From the IMG/VR virus record IMGVR_UViG_3300025586_000019, positions 1-30,935 of that record: a stretch of DNA of 30,935 nt. One strand, given 5' to 3'. This stretch comes from a virus. Below the pieces are notes generated by a model. The model saw only the letters and a list, made by a program, of their open reading frames with translations, had not been told where the DNA came from and ran no database searches. A program made the translations under genes and the position numbers. Shown piece by piece: positions 19,459 through 27,883 of the stretch; position 1 is the first letter of the stretch, and each line of letters opens with the position of its first letter.

Positions 19459-20989
19459 AAAAGATATTGAATTAATTAATTCTTATCAAGATAACTGGAA
19501 TAAGTTTTCCAGAGATGTTCTGGGTGTGAAATTAGATACAGAACAGGAAGAAATATTATTTGGAGTTCAGAACAATAAAAGGGTATCGGTAAAATCCGGT
19601 CATGCCAGAGGAAAGGATTATGTAGCTGCGGTTGCTTCATTATGTTTTTTATATTTAAATGTGCCGTCAAAAGTTATAAATACAGCTCCAACGGGCAGGC
19701 AAGTAAATTTGATCATGATGACTGAAATCTCAAAAATATTCAGAAATGCTAAAATACCGCTTGGTGGTGAATTGTTGTCGAATATGATTAAATTCAATAC
19801 AATGCCGGATATTAAAACAGATGATTGGTTTTTGGTTGGATTCAAGGCTGGGGATAAAGACGTAGAAGCATGGTCGGGATTTCACTCCCCAAATATTATG
19901 GTTGTAGTTACGGAAGCAACCGGAATTGATGAAGAAAATTATAATGCTCTTGAAGGCATATTGCAAGCAAATAGCAGATTGTTAATTGTTTATAATCCGC
20001 ACAGGCTTTCAGGTGAAGCTTATGAATCATCAAAATCGCCACGTTATAAACATTTCACCATGAATTGTCTGAATGCTCCCAATGTTTTGAATTGGCAAAG
20101 ATTATTAAATAAAGAAATTACTGAACAGGAATATAAAAAACTACATATTTCGGGACAGGTTGACTGGGAGTGGATAAATGATAAAGTTCAAGCTGCTGGC
20201 TGGTGTTCTAAAATCCCGGAAGAAGAAGTGTCAAAAGAATTTTATGATTTCCAATGGATGGGAATTTGGTATCGACCTGGTAACCTTTTTCGAGTTAAAG
20301 TCTTGGGGGAGTTTCCCGAAGAAGATGAAGAAACATTAATTCCAATTGAATGGATAAATGCCGCAAATGAACGATGGAAACAATTCAGGGGTAAATTTCC
20401 TAAAGGAATGAAATTAATAGGAACAGACGTTGCTGGTATGGGAAGGGATAAAACAGCCCACGTACCACGAATAAAAGATGTCGTTTTTGAAATAAAAACA
20501 TATAGCCAGCAAGATCACATGGTTACTGCGGGACAAATTGTTAATATGCTTGCTGACTTAGATAATCTAAGCTTTATTGATACCATAGGAGAAGGGGCGG
20601 GCGTTTATTCCAGAGTTAAAGAAATGAAACCAAATCAAGTTTTTTCGGTAAAAGCATCACATTCAGCTAAATTTCTAAGAGACTTAACAGGACAGCGAAC
20701 ATTTGCTAATATGCGGGCTTATTTGTTTTGGGCTTTACGTGATTGGCTTGATCCGGCTTACAAATCAAAAGCAGCACTTCCCCCAATTCAAGAATTAACT
20801 CAAGAATTAAATGAAATTCGCTGGGAAGTTAGGAGTAATGGAGATATTATTATAGAGCCCAAAGAGGAACTGAAAAAAAGGCTTGGAAGGTCTCCTGATT
20901 ATGCCGATGCTTTAGCAAATACATTCTTTCCTTACAAAAGAAAAAAAATAACAAATCCAATAACAAAAGCGAAGCTGGGGATTTATTAG
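19442..20989 (+). CDS. terL: Terminase large subunit (packaging ATPase/nuclease)
   Basis: A 515-residue motor that pumps DNA into the head and cuts the concatemer. Walker A is VKSGHARGKD (about 50-59), Walker B with catalytic Glu is IMVVVTEA (152-159), and the coupling motif is LLIVYNPHR (about 180-188). The RNase H-like nuclease domain shows GTDVAGMGRDKTA (Asp near 329), FIDTIGEG (Asp near 380) and SPDYADALANTFF near 490. Length is normal for the family. The start overlaps the small subunit. It fits the SPP1/HK97-like head modules. Confidence 0.95.
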   Translation: MKQIIEKDIELINSYQDNWNKFSRDVLGVKLDTEQEEILFGVQNNKRVSVKSGHARGKDYVAAVASLCFLYLNVPSKVINTAPTGRQVNLIMMTEISKIFRNAKIPLGGELLSNMIKFNTMPDIKTDDWFLVGFKAGDKDVEAWSGFHSPNIMVVVTEATGIDEENYNALEGILQANSRLLIVYNPHRLSGEAYESSKSPRYKHFTMNCLNAPNVLNWQRLLNKEITEQEYKKLHISGQVDWEWINDKVQAAGWCSKIPEEEVSKEFYDFQWMGIWYRPGNLFRVKVLGEFPEEDEETLIPIEWINAANERWKQFRGKFPKGMKLIGTDVAGMGRDKTAHVPRIKDVVFEIKTYSQQDHMVTAGQIVNMLADLDNLSFIDTIGEGAGVYSRVKEMKPNQVFSVKASHSAKFLRDLTGQRTFANMRAYLFWALRDWLDPAYKSKAALPPIQELTQELNEIRWEVRSNGDIIIEPKEELKKRLGRSPDYADALANTFFPYKRKKITNPITKAKLGIY

Positions 20990-20990
20990 A

Positions 20991-21212
20991 ATGAAAATAA
21001 AATTAATTGAGAAATGCTTAGTCTGTGGCGGGACAGGAACAGAGCCAAATGAAAACAGTCTTATGAAAAAGAAAATAACGAAAAAATGTCATCACTGCAA
21101 AGGAAAGGGATTGATATGCACCGAAAAAGATGTTCGTGAAGTTAAGATTCCGATGTCTGATAAACTTCAGAAAGCAACGTTTGATGGTTATGCTTTATTC
21201 TGGGAAGCGTAA
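20991..21212 (+). CDS. DnaJ-type zinc-finger small protein
   Basis: A 73-residue protein with two CxxCxGxG motifs, CLVCGGTG (residues 9-16) and CHHCKGKG (about 34-41), as in the DnaJ cysteine-rich domain; the four cysteines should bind one zinc. No J domain is present. Such proteins are common in phage head operons, with unknown role. It starts 1 base after terL. Confidence 0.7.
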   Translation: MKIKLIEKCLVCGGTGTEPNENSLMKKKITKKCHHCKGKGLICTEKDVREVKIPMSDKLQKATFDGYALFWEA

Positions 21213-21213
21213 A

Positions 21214-21360
21214 ATGAGCGATAATGTTATAAATTCATTATTCAAGAAACTCAAAGCGGATGGAATGAAATTTCAAAAGATTTGGGATAGATTATATTTG
21301 AAGGGTGCAACTGTTATTCAGGTCAACCGGTTAATCTTACAAGAGTTTTTGGGAAGATGA
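21214..21360 (+). CDS. 48-residue hypothetical protein
   Basis: ATG 21214 follows a GGGAAG site and opens a helical, basic frame (MSDNVINSLFKKLKADGMKF ... LILQEFLGR). The frame is open further upstream across the zinc-finger gene but that part is its shadow. Two bases separate it from the preceding gene. Function unknown. Confidence 0.5.
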   Translation: MSDNVINSLFKKLKADGMKFQKIWDRLYLKGATVIQVNRLILQEFLGR

Positions 21361-21381
21361 AAAAAATAAGAGAGGTGTAAA

Positions 21382-21666
21382 ATGAAACTAAGTAAAAAGA
21401 AATTAGAAAAAATTGTAAAAAATATCAATGGAACACTAGTTATATTTGAAAATAGCAAAACAGAACTGGATGGATATAGCATTCAAGACAATGATGGCAA
21501 AATTACAGTAGTTTATGATCCAGAAATAAATAGAATTATAATGGCTTTAGACTATGGTAAAAAGCAACAAGAAACATATTCTTTTACAGTAGAATCATCA
21601 ATAGCGTTAATATTAATGCTACATAAAGCCGCAAAAATTGACATAACGGAGCTATACAATGATTAG
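21382..21666 (+). CDS. Hypothetical protein in head operon
   Basis: Unrecognised 94-residue protein with AGAGG before its ATG. Short beta strands dominate (NGTLVIFENSKTELDGYSI, GKITVVYDPEINRIIMALDYG), followed by a helical end. It lies between the terminase and portal genes. Confidence 0.6.
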   Translation: MKLSKKKLEKIVKNINGTLVIFENSKTELDGYSIQDNDGKITVVYDPEINRIIMALDYGKKQQETYSFTVESSIALILMLHKAAKIDITELYND

Positions 21667-21684
21667 ATTAAAAAGGAGCGTAAA

Positions 21685-23082
21685 ATGAAAATCCAAGAGA
21701 TTTTAAAATTAGAAGATTACGGGAAGATATTTGATAAGTTATGCGTGGATAATGTTGAGGACAGGGATATTGATAAGAATCTCGAAAATTATGAAGGCAA
21801 GCATGATATTTTAAACAGACTAAATGAAAGTATCGGCTCTGCACCGGAAGAAAAGCCAGATGGAACATTGACACCAGATACCCGAAAAACGATAATAACA
21901 ACCAAATTGGTTTTAAATCTTCAACAGAAAATTGTTAAGATGGCGGTTGCTTTTCTGTTTGGTTCGGATGTGAAAATCAAACTCAACAATCCTGAAGAGC
22001 CATTAAAAAAAGCTTATCAAAATATGTTATTGACATATAAAAACGTTAAGATTAATTCATTTAATCGAAAACTTGCAAAAGCTTGTAAAAGTGAATCTAA
22101 GGCTGCTGAACTTTGGTATATTACAAAGGATAAAGACATAAGAATTATACTTCTCTGTAAAAAGAACGGAGATGATTTCTATCCTCATTATGACGAGCAT
22201 GGAGACGTGGATGCAATAACGAGAAGATATGCTTCCGAAAATGAAAAAGGCGTTCTTATCGAACACAATGATATTCATATGGCTAAAAAAGTAATTTACA
22301 CAACGAAAAGGCAATCCGGCAATTCCTATGAAATTACAGAAAAAGAAAATTCTGTTGGAAAAATAATGATAATTTTTTCTGACCAAAAGAAACCGGATTC
22401 AGCAGATGTTCAGACTTTGATCGCCCGGCTGGAAATGATTATTTCTAAACTTGCAGATTCAAATGATCGTAATGCTTTCCCGATATTGAAGGCTACGGGC
22501 TTAATTGATACATTCCCTGATAAAGATTCAGTTGGAAAAGTATTTACCATAAAGGGGGAAGACACCGCTGCAGGAGGAATTTCATATGGAGATGTGAATT
22601 ATCTCGTAGCTCCCGACGCTGCTGAATCATTAACCTTAGAAATTGATAATTTATTGCGATTTGTCTGCTGGTTAACTGGAACAGCAAATATTAGTTTCGA
22701 TAATATCAAGGGGATTAATAGTAATCTGTCCGGTAATTCGATTAAATTAATGTTCCTTGATCCAATTTCAAAAGCAAAAGATGATCAGGAAATATTTGGA
22801 GAACATCTTGACAGAAGAAATAATTTAATGAAGGCAATATTATTGTCTTTAGATGTCAATGAAAGAGATAACTATAAAAAACTTAATCTTACAAATGAAT
22901 TTGGTTCGATTTTACCAGAATCAGATATGGAAAAAATACAAATGCTTGCAGAATCCAGACCTGGTGAAAATCTAATTGATAAACCAACCGCTGTCAAAAA
23001 TCATCCGTTTGTTGAAAATGCAGATGATGTAATCGCAGAAATGGAAAAAGAAGAAAAATTAATTGGAGGTCAAAATGTATAA
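21685..23082 (+). CDS. Portal protein (SPP1 gp6-like)
   Basis: A 465-residue portal that forms the dodecameric DNA gate at one head vertex. Features match the SPP1-gp6 family: an early YEGKHDILNR, the conserved LVLNLQQKIVKMAVAFLFG (about 74-92), a central VKINSFNRKLAKACKSESKAA, a wing with YTTKR, and late segments IEIDNLLRFVCWLTGTANIS and GNSIKLMFLDPISKAKDD before a charged end. AAGGAG precedes the ATG. It directly follows terminase, as expected. Its 3' end contains the first copy of a 28-bp repeat. Confidence 0.9.
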   Translation: MKIQEILKLEDYGKIFDKLCVDNVEDRDIDKNLENYEGKHDILNRLNESIGSAPEEKPDGTLTPDTRKTIITTKLVLNLQQKIVKMAVAFLFGSDVKIKLNNPEEPLKKAYQNMLLTYKNVKINSFNRKLAKACKSESKAAELWYITKDKDIRIILLCKKNGDDFYPHYDEHGDVDAITRRYASENEKGVLIEHNDIHMAKKVIYTTKRQSGNSYEITEKENSVGKIMIIFSDQKKPDSADVQTLIARLEMIISKLADSNDRNAFPILKATGLIDTFPDKDSVGKVFTIKGEDTAAGGISYGDVNYLVAPDAAESLTLEIDNLLRFVCWLTGTANISFDNIKGINSNLSGNSIKLMFLDPISKAKDDQEIFGEHLDRRNNLMKAILLSLDVNERDNYKKLNLTNEFGSILPESDMEKIQMLAESRPGENLIDKPTAVKNHPFVENADDVIAEMEKEEKLIGGQNV

Positions 23083-23276
23083 ATGTAAATGTTGCAGAAA
23101 GCCTTACTCTATAATCCCAAACATAAATGGTTTATGCTCTTATTGTAATAAATTACCTAAGTTTAAGCATAATTACGAAACTAAAGAAATACTTATGAGA
23201 AGAGATTTAAAAAACACAAACTCTAATCTATTACGCAAACTTAATAATAAATTAATTGGAGGTTAAAATGTATAAA
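23056..23276 (+). repeat. 28-bp direct repeat pair around the zinc-ribbon gene
   Basis: Positions 23056-23083 and 23249-23276 match except for one C/T difference. Each contains TTAATTGGAGGT, the ATG and the first two codons (Tyr-Lys). The zinc-ribbon gene lies between them, so the RBS/start segment of the next gene appears duplicated around it, as at 2112-2384. Confidence 0.85.
23075..23266 (+). CDS. Small zinc-ribbon protein between direct repeats
   Basis: A 63-residue protein beginning MYKCKCCRKPYS with CSYCNK further on; the CKCC and CSYC pairs form a zinc ribbon. The rest is basic and Asn/Lys-rich. It overlaps the end of the portal gene by 8 bases, uses GGAGG as its ribosome site, and its last residues LIGG repeat the portal's own C-terminal LIGG because both lie in a 28-bp repeat. 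Likely nucleic-acid binding; role unknown. Confidence 0.65.
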   Translation: MYKCKCCRKPYSIIPNINGLCSYCNKLPKFKHNYETKEILMRRDLKNTNSNLLRKLNNKLIGG

Positions 23277-23651
23277 GAAGCAAAACTAAAACTAAAAGCG
23301 TATTTGAACGCTTGGAAAAAACTTGATTTAAAAGAAATGCGGAAGCACACGACAAAAACCTATCGAGCTAATCACATCGATACATCGCATCTTGAAGCAT
23401 TTATGGGAGCTAAAAAGCTAACTAAATTTAAGATTTTAGAACCGAAACGAATCGGTGATGCAATGACAGAAATACCGGTTGAGATTTATTATCACATCGG
23501 AAAAGATATTTTCCATAAACTAATCAAAGTAAGATTAGGTTCTGAAAAAGAAGCCCATCAACCATATACCGGCTATCCGTGGGGAGTCAATCCGATTTCC
23601 GGTTTTAGAGAGGGAGAGATTCCAGAAAAAAAAGAGGAGAAACAGAAATGA
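23268..23651 (+). CDS. NTF2-like hypothetical head-operon protein
   Basis: A 127-residue protein; ATG 23268 is chosen behind the GGAGG of the second 28-bp repeat. The pattern of an N-terminal helix pair (LKLKAYLNAWKKLDLKEMRK) followed by beta strands (KFKILEPKRIG, MTEIPVEIYYHIG, LIKVRLG) resembles the NTF2/SnoaL-type cone fold. The tail is lysine-glutamate rich. Function in the phage is unknown. It ends in an ATGA overlap with the next gene. Confidence 0.5.
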   Translation: MYKEAKLKLKAYLNAWKKLDLKEMRKHTTKTYRANHIDTSHLEAFMGAKKLTKFKILEPKRIGDAMTEIPVEIYYHIGKDIFHKLIKVRLGSEKEAHQPYTGYPWGVNPISGFREGEIPEKKEEKQK

Positions 23652-24022
23652 GACCAGGAACATTTGAAATCGCAAAATCATTTTTAGTTGAAAATCACCC
23701 GTTAATTGAAACATTTTTTAAATTGATGACAGTTTTATCAAAACAACAAATCGGTGAAATTACAATTTATAAAGTACATTCAGATTTGTTTGAAGGACAT
23801 AGTTCTAAAAAATTTGTGATATGCTACAAATCTGGTAAATTTGAAGCATTCCCTGAAAAAGATGAAATTCCAGAAGGTTGTTTATCCTTAAATCAAATTG
23901 GCGGAACTTTTAAAAAATTCTTTTTATCAACTAAATATCCAAAGAATGTAACTATGATTGGAGAAAATGGAAATTCTGTTAAATCTGATATTGTAGAATT
24001 TGAAAAGAGAGGTTCAAAATGA
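23648..24022 (+). CDS. Hypothetical protein, first of a paralogous pair
   Basis: A 124-residue protein sharing about its first 82 residues with the next gene: both begin M-x-x-GTF-x-IA-x-SF and share IYK, FVIC and a late EKDEIPEG/EKDVIPDG. The C-terminal 40 residues are unrelated and shorter than in the neighbour. ATGA overlaps on both sides. It looks like a tandem gene duplication followed by divergence; function unknown. Confidence 0.65.
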   Translation: MRPGTFEIAKSFLVENHPLIETFFKLMTVLSKQQIGEITIYKVHSDLFEGHSSKKFVICYKSGKFEAFPEKDEIPEGCLSLNQIGGTFKKFFLSTKYPKNVTMIGENGNSVKSDIVEFEKRGSK

Positions 24023-24741
24023 AACAAGGAACATTTACCATAGCCTCGTCTTTTATGGACGAAGGGAATCCGTTGCTTGATAAACTATTCCAGCCGATGG
24101 TGGTGTTAGCAAAAAAGCGTCAAGGTGACACGATAATTTACAAAGCTATTTCACCCTTATTTAACGAAAAAGACGCCACCAGCTTTGTAATTTGCTTTGA
24201 TGGTGAGAAGTTTATAGCATTTGGTGAAAAAGATGTTATTCCCGATGGGTTGTTAAATCTGTCAGAACCCGGAGCAAAAGCAATTTTTCAAACAATTAAT
24301 AAAGGGAAAACAAACCTTAAAGAGCTTTCTGAATCTATACAAGAAGCAACTGAAAAACCTCACATTATCGATTTTCCTGCTTATCCAAAGAACTACTTTG
24401 AACTGCTGAAATTAGCAAAATCAAAGGGATTCAAACCGGAACTGCATAAAGACAAGAAGAAACCAACTTTGATAAAGTTTTTGGATTCCCAGAAAAAGAA
24501 AAATGCAGAAACTATCAAATCTCTTGAAATAACAGGAGAAAATTTTGTTTTGGATGCGAGAAGTTTGAAAACTATCAAATCCGATGAACAAATCAAAGTC
24601 TATGAAGTCACCGAATCTGATATGGTTAAAAACCAGTCTGGATTCCTGCAGGCTGGGGCTATCATAAATGATTCAATGGAGTTTGATAATACCATCGATG
24701 AAATGCTGAAAGCCGGATGGATAAAAGAGGTTGAGGAATAA
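24019..24741 (+). CDS. Paralogue with added HeH/SAP-like domain
   Basis: A 240-residue protein. Residues 1-85 are homologous to the preceding gene. Residues about 120-155 (NYFELLKLAKSKGFKPELHK then KKKPTLIKFLDSQ) look like a small helix-extended-helix or SAP-type nucleic-acid-binding module. The end (VTESDMVKNQSGFLQAGAII) may be a third domain. It sits between the portal and minor-head genes. Confidence 0.6.
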   Translation: MKQGTFTIASSFMDEGNPLLDKLFQPMVVLAKKRQGDTIIYKAISPLFNEKDATSFVICFDGEKFIAFGEKDVIPDGLLNLSEPGAKAIFQTINKGKTNLKELSESIQEATEKPHIIDFPAYPKNYFELLKLAKSKGFKPELHKDKKKPTLIKFLDSQKKKNAETIKSLEITGENFVLDARSLKTIKSDEQIKVYEVTESDMVKNQSGFLQAGAIINDSMEFDNTIDEMLKAGWIKEVEE

Positions 24742-24745
24742 TCAA

Positions 24746-25795
24746 ATGACATACGAACAGCTTTTACAACGTAATATCCGTAAAAATCAGAAATTAGTTG
24801 AGTTAATCCTAAAGCAAGCTGCAAAGGATATTGCAAAAAGAATCGCAAAATATCGGCTCAGATTGCCGAATGTTATTGCAGATAACACTTTTTACAAAAT
24901 GAATCTGAAATTGCAAACTGAAATTGATTCCGTTCTGGGTGTCCTGCATAACAATCTTGAAGATACAATCGAGAATTCAATTCGTGAAAGCTGGGAGCTG
25001 GCAAATCTTAACAGAGATAATATAGCAAATGCTTTCACAAAAGGAATTGATTTACCAGGTTATCTTAAAACCTCGATGTATCAATTGAATTTACCAGCTT
25101 TAGATTCATTCATTGGACGTGCTATAAATGGAATGAATTTGAGTGATCGGATCTGGAAATTAACTAAAATAAAGAAATATGCTCTGGAAAAATATCTTGC
25201 TTCCGGTATTTCCGTTGGAAAAAGTGCAGCGAGAATCTCAATCGATATTCGTGATTTTGAGATTAATCCTCAGAAACTATTCCGGCGGGTGAGAGGTGAA
25301 GAAGGTAAATTGAGACTTTCAAAAGCTGCTAAAATGTATCATCCGGGTCAAGGAGCTTATCGTTCAAGCTATAAAAACGCTCTGAGACTTGCCGCAACTG
25401 AGACTAATATTGCTTATGGAATGAGCGATTTCCAACGCAGAAAACAGATGCCGTTCGTAACTGGAATAGAGATTCATTTATCTGCAGCACATCCTAGACC
25501 GGATCTTTGTGATTCTATGGAAGGTAAATATCCGAAGGGTTTTATGTTCTGGGGTTGGCATCCGTTGTGCATGTGTATAGCAACCGACATAAAGATTTCC
25601 AAGCAAGAATTCTTTAATTATCTCGATACTGGAAAGATTAATTCTCAAAGATATGTGAGAACGATCCCGAAGTCAGCAACAAATTATCTCAATAAAAATA
25701 AAAAAGTTATTGACGGATGGAAGAACAAACCTTATTTTATAGCTGATAATCTAAATGATAATTTTGAATTAAAAGAAAGTGTTTTGAAGGTTTGA
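24746..25795 (+). CDS. Minor head protein (Mu F / SPP1 gp7-like)
   Basis: A 349-residue head-morphogenesis protein. The first half is helical and basic; the C-terminal domain (about 200-310) carries the Mu-F-like signature: LRLAATETNIAYGMSDFQRR, then HPRPDLCDSMEGKYP and GWHPLCMCIATDI, in which paired Cys and His residues are conserved. It probably joins the portal to the growing head. ATG 24746 is used; an upstream TTG in the same frame lacks support. It follows the portal region as in SPP1. Confidence 0.85.
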   Translation: MTYEQLLQRNIRKNQKLVELILKQAAKDIAKRIAKYRLRLPNVIADNTFYKMNLKLQTEIDSVLGVLHNNLEDTIENSIRESWELANLNRDNIANAFTKGIDLPGYLKTSMYQLNLPALDSFIGRAINGMNLSDRIWKLTKIKKYALEKYLASGISVGKSAARISIDIRDFEINPQKLFRRVRGEEGKLRLSKAAKMYHPGQGAYRSSYKNALRLAATETNIAYGMSDFQRRKQMPFVTGIEIHLSAAHPRPDLCDSMEGKYPKGFMFWGWHPLCMCIATDIKISKQEFFNYLDTGKINSQRYVRTIPKSATNYLNKNKKVIDGWKNKPYFIADNLNDNFELKESVLKV

Positions 25796-25797
25796 AA

Positions 25798-25884
25798 ATG
25801 AATAATTTATTGTATAATTGGTGTTACAATTGGAATAGCCCATTCTTTATTTATTCAATGGTTAACTAAAATATTTGAAGATTA
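25798..25884 (+). pseudogene. Possible frameshifted single-span membrane peptide
   Basis: ATG 25798 opens an odd frame of 23 codons, but from about 25815 another frame reads IIGVTIGIAHSLFIQWLTKIFED, a natural-looking membrane helix with a charged end, stopping at TAG 25882-25884. One or two bases gained or lost near TTGTATAATT would join the start to it. It may be a broken or misread small membrane gene, followed by GAGGAG of the next gene. Confidence 0.35.
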
Positions 25885-25898
25885 GAGGAGATGAAAAA

Positions 25899-26192
25899 AT
25901 GGATATTAAGATTTTATTGTTAATTTTAATTTTAACAGCAATAGCGGTTTATCTAATTAAGATAGGAGCAAATATTGATAAACCTGCTAATTGTATTTAT
26001 GTGCTAAAGGAAGGTTCTAATTCGAATGACGAAGAAGGGAATTGGAGATGTATTCTTAAAAAATCTAAAAGGCAAATTTTCTTCCTTTCAAAAAAAGATA
26101 AACTGAAATATCAAGAATTTTGTGTCGGTGATTCCTTAATTTGGCAATATTATGAAAACGAAAAATGGATTACTGCAAAAATACCGACTTAG
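25899..26192 (+). CDS. Membrane-anchored hypothetical protein
   Basis: A 97-residue protein starting at ATG 25899 behind GAGGAG. Residues about 4-24 are a membrane helix (KILLLILILTAIAVYLIKIG); the rest (about 30-97) is a small beta-rich domain with Cys-rich spots (NCIYVLKEG, WRCILKK). Topology would place the domain outside the cytoplasm or at the membrane face. Function unknown. Confidence 0.55.
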   Translation: MDIKILLLILILTAIAVYLIKIGANIDKPANCIYVLKEGSNSNDEEGNWRCILKKSKRQIFFLSKKDKLKYQEFCVGDSLIWQYYENEKWITAKIPT

Positions 26193-26207
26193 TTTTCAAG
26201 ATAAATA

Positions 26208-26633
26208 ATGGCTAAAAAATACATTTCCGAACACGGACAAATATTCTATGATATTGGTGGAATTAACTTTGATGAGTGGAAATATAGCTGCTTTGAATGT
26301 AAGCACCTGAATGAAGATTATTCGACCTGTCCGGCGTTTCCGAAGGGAATCCCTGAAAAGATCATAACCGGTAAATTTATTCATAAAAAGATTATACCGA
26401 AACAAAAGGGAGAAACAACTTTTGAAGCTTTACCAACTAAATTAATTAAAAAAAGATTTCAGGAAATGTATATCGATGAAGTCTTGAATCAATTACAACT
26501 TGAAATTGACGCTGTAAATTCTGAATTATACGATTCAGATAATAAAAACACAAAGCTTATATTCTACAAAGCAGGATTGACAAAAGCTCTCAATATCATT
26601 ATGAAAGTATTTAAGTTTAAGGTTGTGAAATAG
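26208..26633 (+). CDS. Cys-motif hypothetical phage protein
   Basis: A 141-residue protein. The N-terminal part holds CFECKHLNEDYSTCPAFPKG followed by IPEKIITGKFIHKKI; this C-x2-C...C-x-A-F-P-x-G-I-P-x-x-I-x-x-G...H pattern recurs in a small uncharacterised family found in bacteria and phages and probably binds a metal. The C-terminal half is helical. It overlaps the end of a minus-strand gene by 17 bases. Confidence 0.65.
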   Translation: MAKKYISEHGQIFYDIGGINFDEWKYSCFECKHLNEDYSTCPAFPKGIPEKIITGKFIHKKIIPKQKGETTFEALPTKLIKKRFQEMYIDEVLNQLQLEIDAVNSELYDSDNKNTKLIFYKAGLTKALNIIMKVFKFKVVK

Positions 26634-26784
26634 AATTCTCCTTTTTCTTTCTTCTCATCGCTCTCGTAGCTTTTGCTTGCTCTGTGGTTAAAATCCGGCG
26701 GGATATCAGTCCGCCCTTTCTACCACCATTGACTAACCGTTTCCGTGTTTCAATAGCTTTTTTGATTTCTTCTTGAGTTGCCAT
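26617..26784 (-). CDS. 55-residue basic small protein
   Basis: A complete minus-strand frame with TGGAG before ATG 26784: MATQEEIKKAIETRKRLVNG then GRKGGLISRR, a helical TEQAKATRAMRRKKK and a short end. Its composition suggests nucleic-acid binding. It converges with and slightly overlaps the plus-strand gene at 26208-26633, and it overlaps the end of the next upstream minus-strand frame. Confidence 0.5.
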   Translation of the reverse strand: MATQEEIKKAIETRKRLVNGGRKGGLISRRILTTEQAKATRAMRRKKKENSISQP

Positions 26785-27036
26785 TGTTTCTCCAGTTTAT
26801 TATTATTTTATTAAGAAATTTCAATATTTTTTTAGGTTCATAAATTTTTACTTTTTCAAAAACATCAGGTGAATAGATAAAATAATTATTTATTTTTCCT
26901 GAATGTTCTTTTGCTGTATTAATTTTTCCAATCAATACTGAAGATAACATTGATCCCAACAAATCGTGAAAATCATTTGTTTCTATTTTTTCAATATGAT
27001 TATCTAATATATCAAATATTTTTTTGCATAATTCAT
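26750..27036 (-). pseudogene. Small gene with one-base frameshift near its start
   Basis: AAGGA precedes ATG 27036, but that frame ends after ten codons (MNYAKKYLIY). One base over, a long natural-looking frame reads KKIFDILDNHIEKIETNDFH then LLGSMLSSVLIGK and continues to 26750. One extra A in the A7 tract (27019-27025) would give MNYAKKIFDIL and join the two, about 95 residues. Internal TTG/ATG starts near 26962 could still give a shortened protein. Function unknown. Confidence 0.5.
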
Positions 27037-27040
27037 TTGG

Positions 27041-27322
27041 TTATTCCTTCTTTGATATTTCATTATTTGCTTTATCAATGATTATTTCCAAGTCGTGTTT
27101 TTTTAAATTTCCTTTTTGAGAACATTTCCCGTAAACGTAAGATATTATTTGATTTTGACATTCTTTAGTAATATCATATTTAAAACTAAAATTCCAATCT
27201 TTACTTTGCATAAAATTAGTAACATCTTTTGCTGTTCTTTCAACTAATCTTCTCAAAAATTCATCTGCTTCTAATTTCTTATTGGCATCGAAATCTATAC
27301 ATATTATTACCTTTGCGATCAT
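27041..27322 (-). CDS. Hypothetical protein
   Basis: Unrecognised 93-residue protein with AGGAG before ATG 27322. It starts with a short strand (AKVIICIDFDANKKLEADEF) and continues helical and charged (RRLVERTAKDVTNFMQS). It ends 5 bases before the next ATG, suggesting an operon. Function unknown. Confidence 0.6.
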   Translation of the reverse strand: MIAKVIICIDFDANKKLEADEFLRRLVERTAKDVTNFMQSKDWNFSFKYDITKECQNQIISYVYGKCSQKGNLKKHDLEIIIDKANNEISKKE

Positions 27323-27336
27323 TTCTTCTCTCCTTT

Positions 27337-27510
27337 TTATTTTTGTTCTTTCAAGTCATCAATAATAGAATCTGCTTCAGACTCGACATGAAACAATAAT
27401 TCACCTAATTCAGATTCGCATTCCTTAGCAGATAAATTTTGAAATGTATTATCAATGTCATCAATAATATCATTCAACTTTTTAATAACTCGTAATTTTA
27501 GCTTTTTCAT
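27337..27510 (-). CDS. Small acidic helical protein
   Basis: ATG 27510 (57 residues) is preferred behind GGGAG. The sequence starts basic (MKKLKLRVIKKLN) and continues acidic (DIIDDIDNTFQNLSAKECES then ELGELLFHVESEADSIIDDL), a helical pattern seen in many small phage regulators. It is the first gene after the leftward promoter candidate. Confidence 0.6.
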   Translation of the reverse strand: MKKLKLRVIKKLNDIIDDIDNTFQNLSAKECESELGELLFHVESEADSIIDDLKEQK

Positions 27511-27553
27511 CTTGCTCTCCCTTTCTTCTTTAACCACACTCTATCTATAGATG

Positions 27554-27581
27554 AATTTACAAAAGGGGGTTTTGTTGTCAA
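27554..27581 (-). promoter_or_regulatory. Leftward promoter with overlapping palindrome
   Basis: Minus strand: TTGACA (27576-27581), a 16-base spacer and TAAATT (27554-27559, 4 of 6 to consensus). The spacer and -10 overlap a palindrome, ACAAAA/TTTTGT around GGGGG (27559-27575), a plausible operator. It would drive the four small minus-strand genes 26617-27510. Confidence 0.45.
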
Positions 27582-27883
27582 GTTTATTTCTGTTTTTTTC
27601 ACTTTTTTTTCTAATATCTTGCAGGACGTGATCATAAGCGGTTCTGCGGAGCTAACTTTTTTTATTTATTTTTACTTTTTTTTATTATAAATATTGCTCA
27701 AAAAACCGGTTTGACCCCCTAAAACTTAAAAAAATAATATTTTATGTTTGACAAGAAAATGGTAAAAGTGCTTTTTCGGATTTGTAGTATTTTAAATTTT
27801 TTATAGTTCTTTATAAAGTCGAAAAATCAGCCGGAAAATTAACCGGCTGCGAAACATAATTGTCTATCGAATTAAATCGAAGG
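27582..27883. other. AT-rich non-coding stretch with one hairpin
   Basis: No convincing gene. It holds several T tracts, an isolated TTGACA at 27748-27753 without a good -10 partner, and a 7-bp hairpin CAGCCGG/CCGGCTG at 27828-27849. Together with the terminator that follows, it reads like a leader ahead of the scaffold/capsid genes. Confidence 0.4.
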
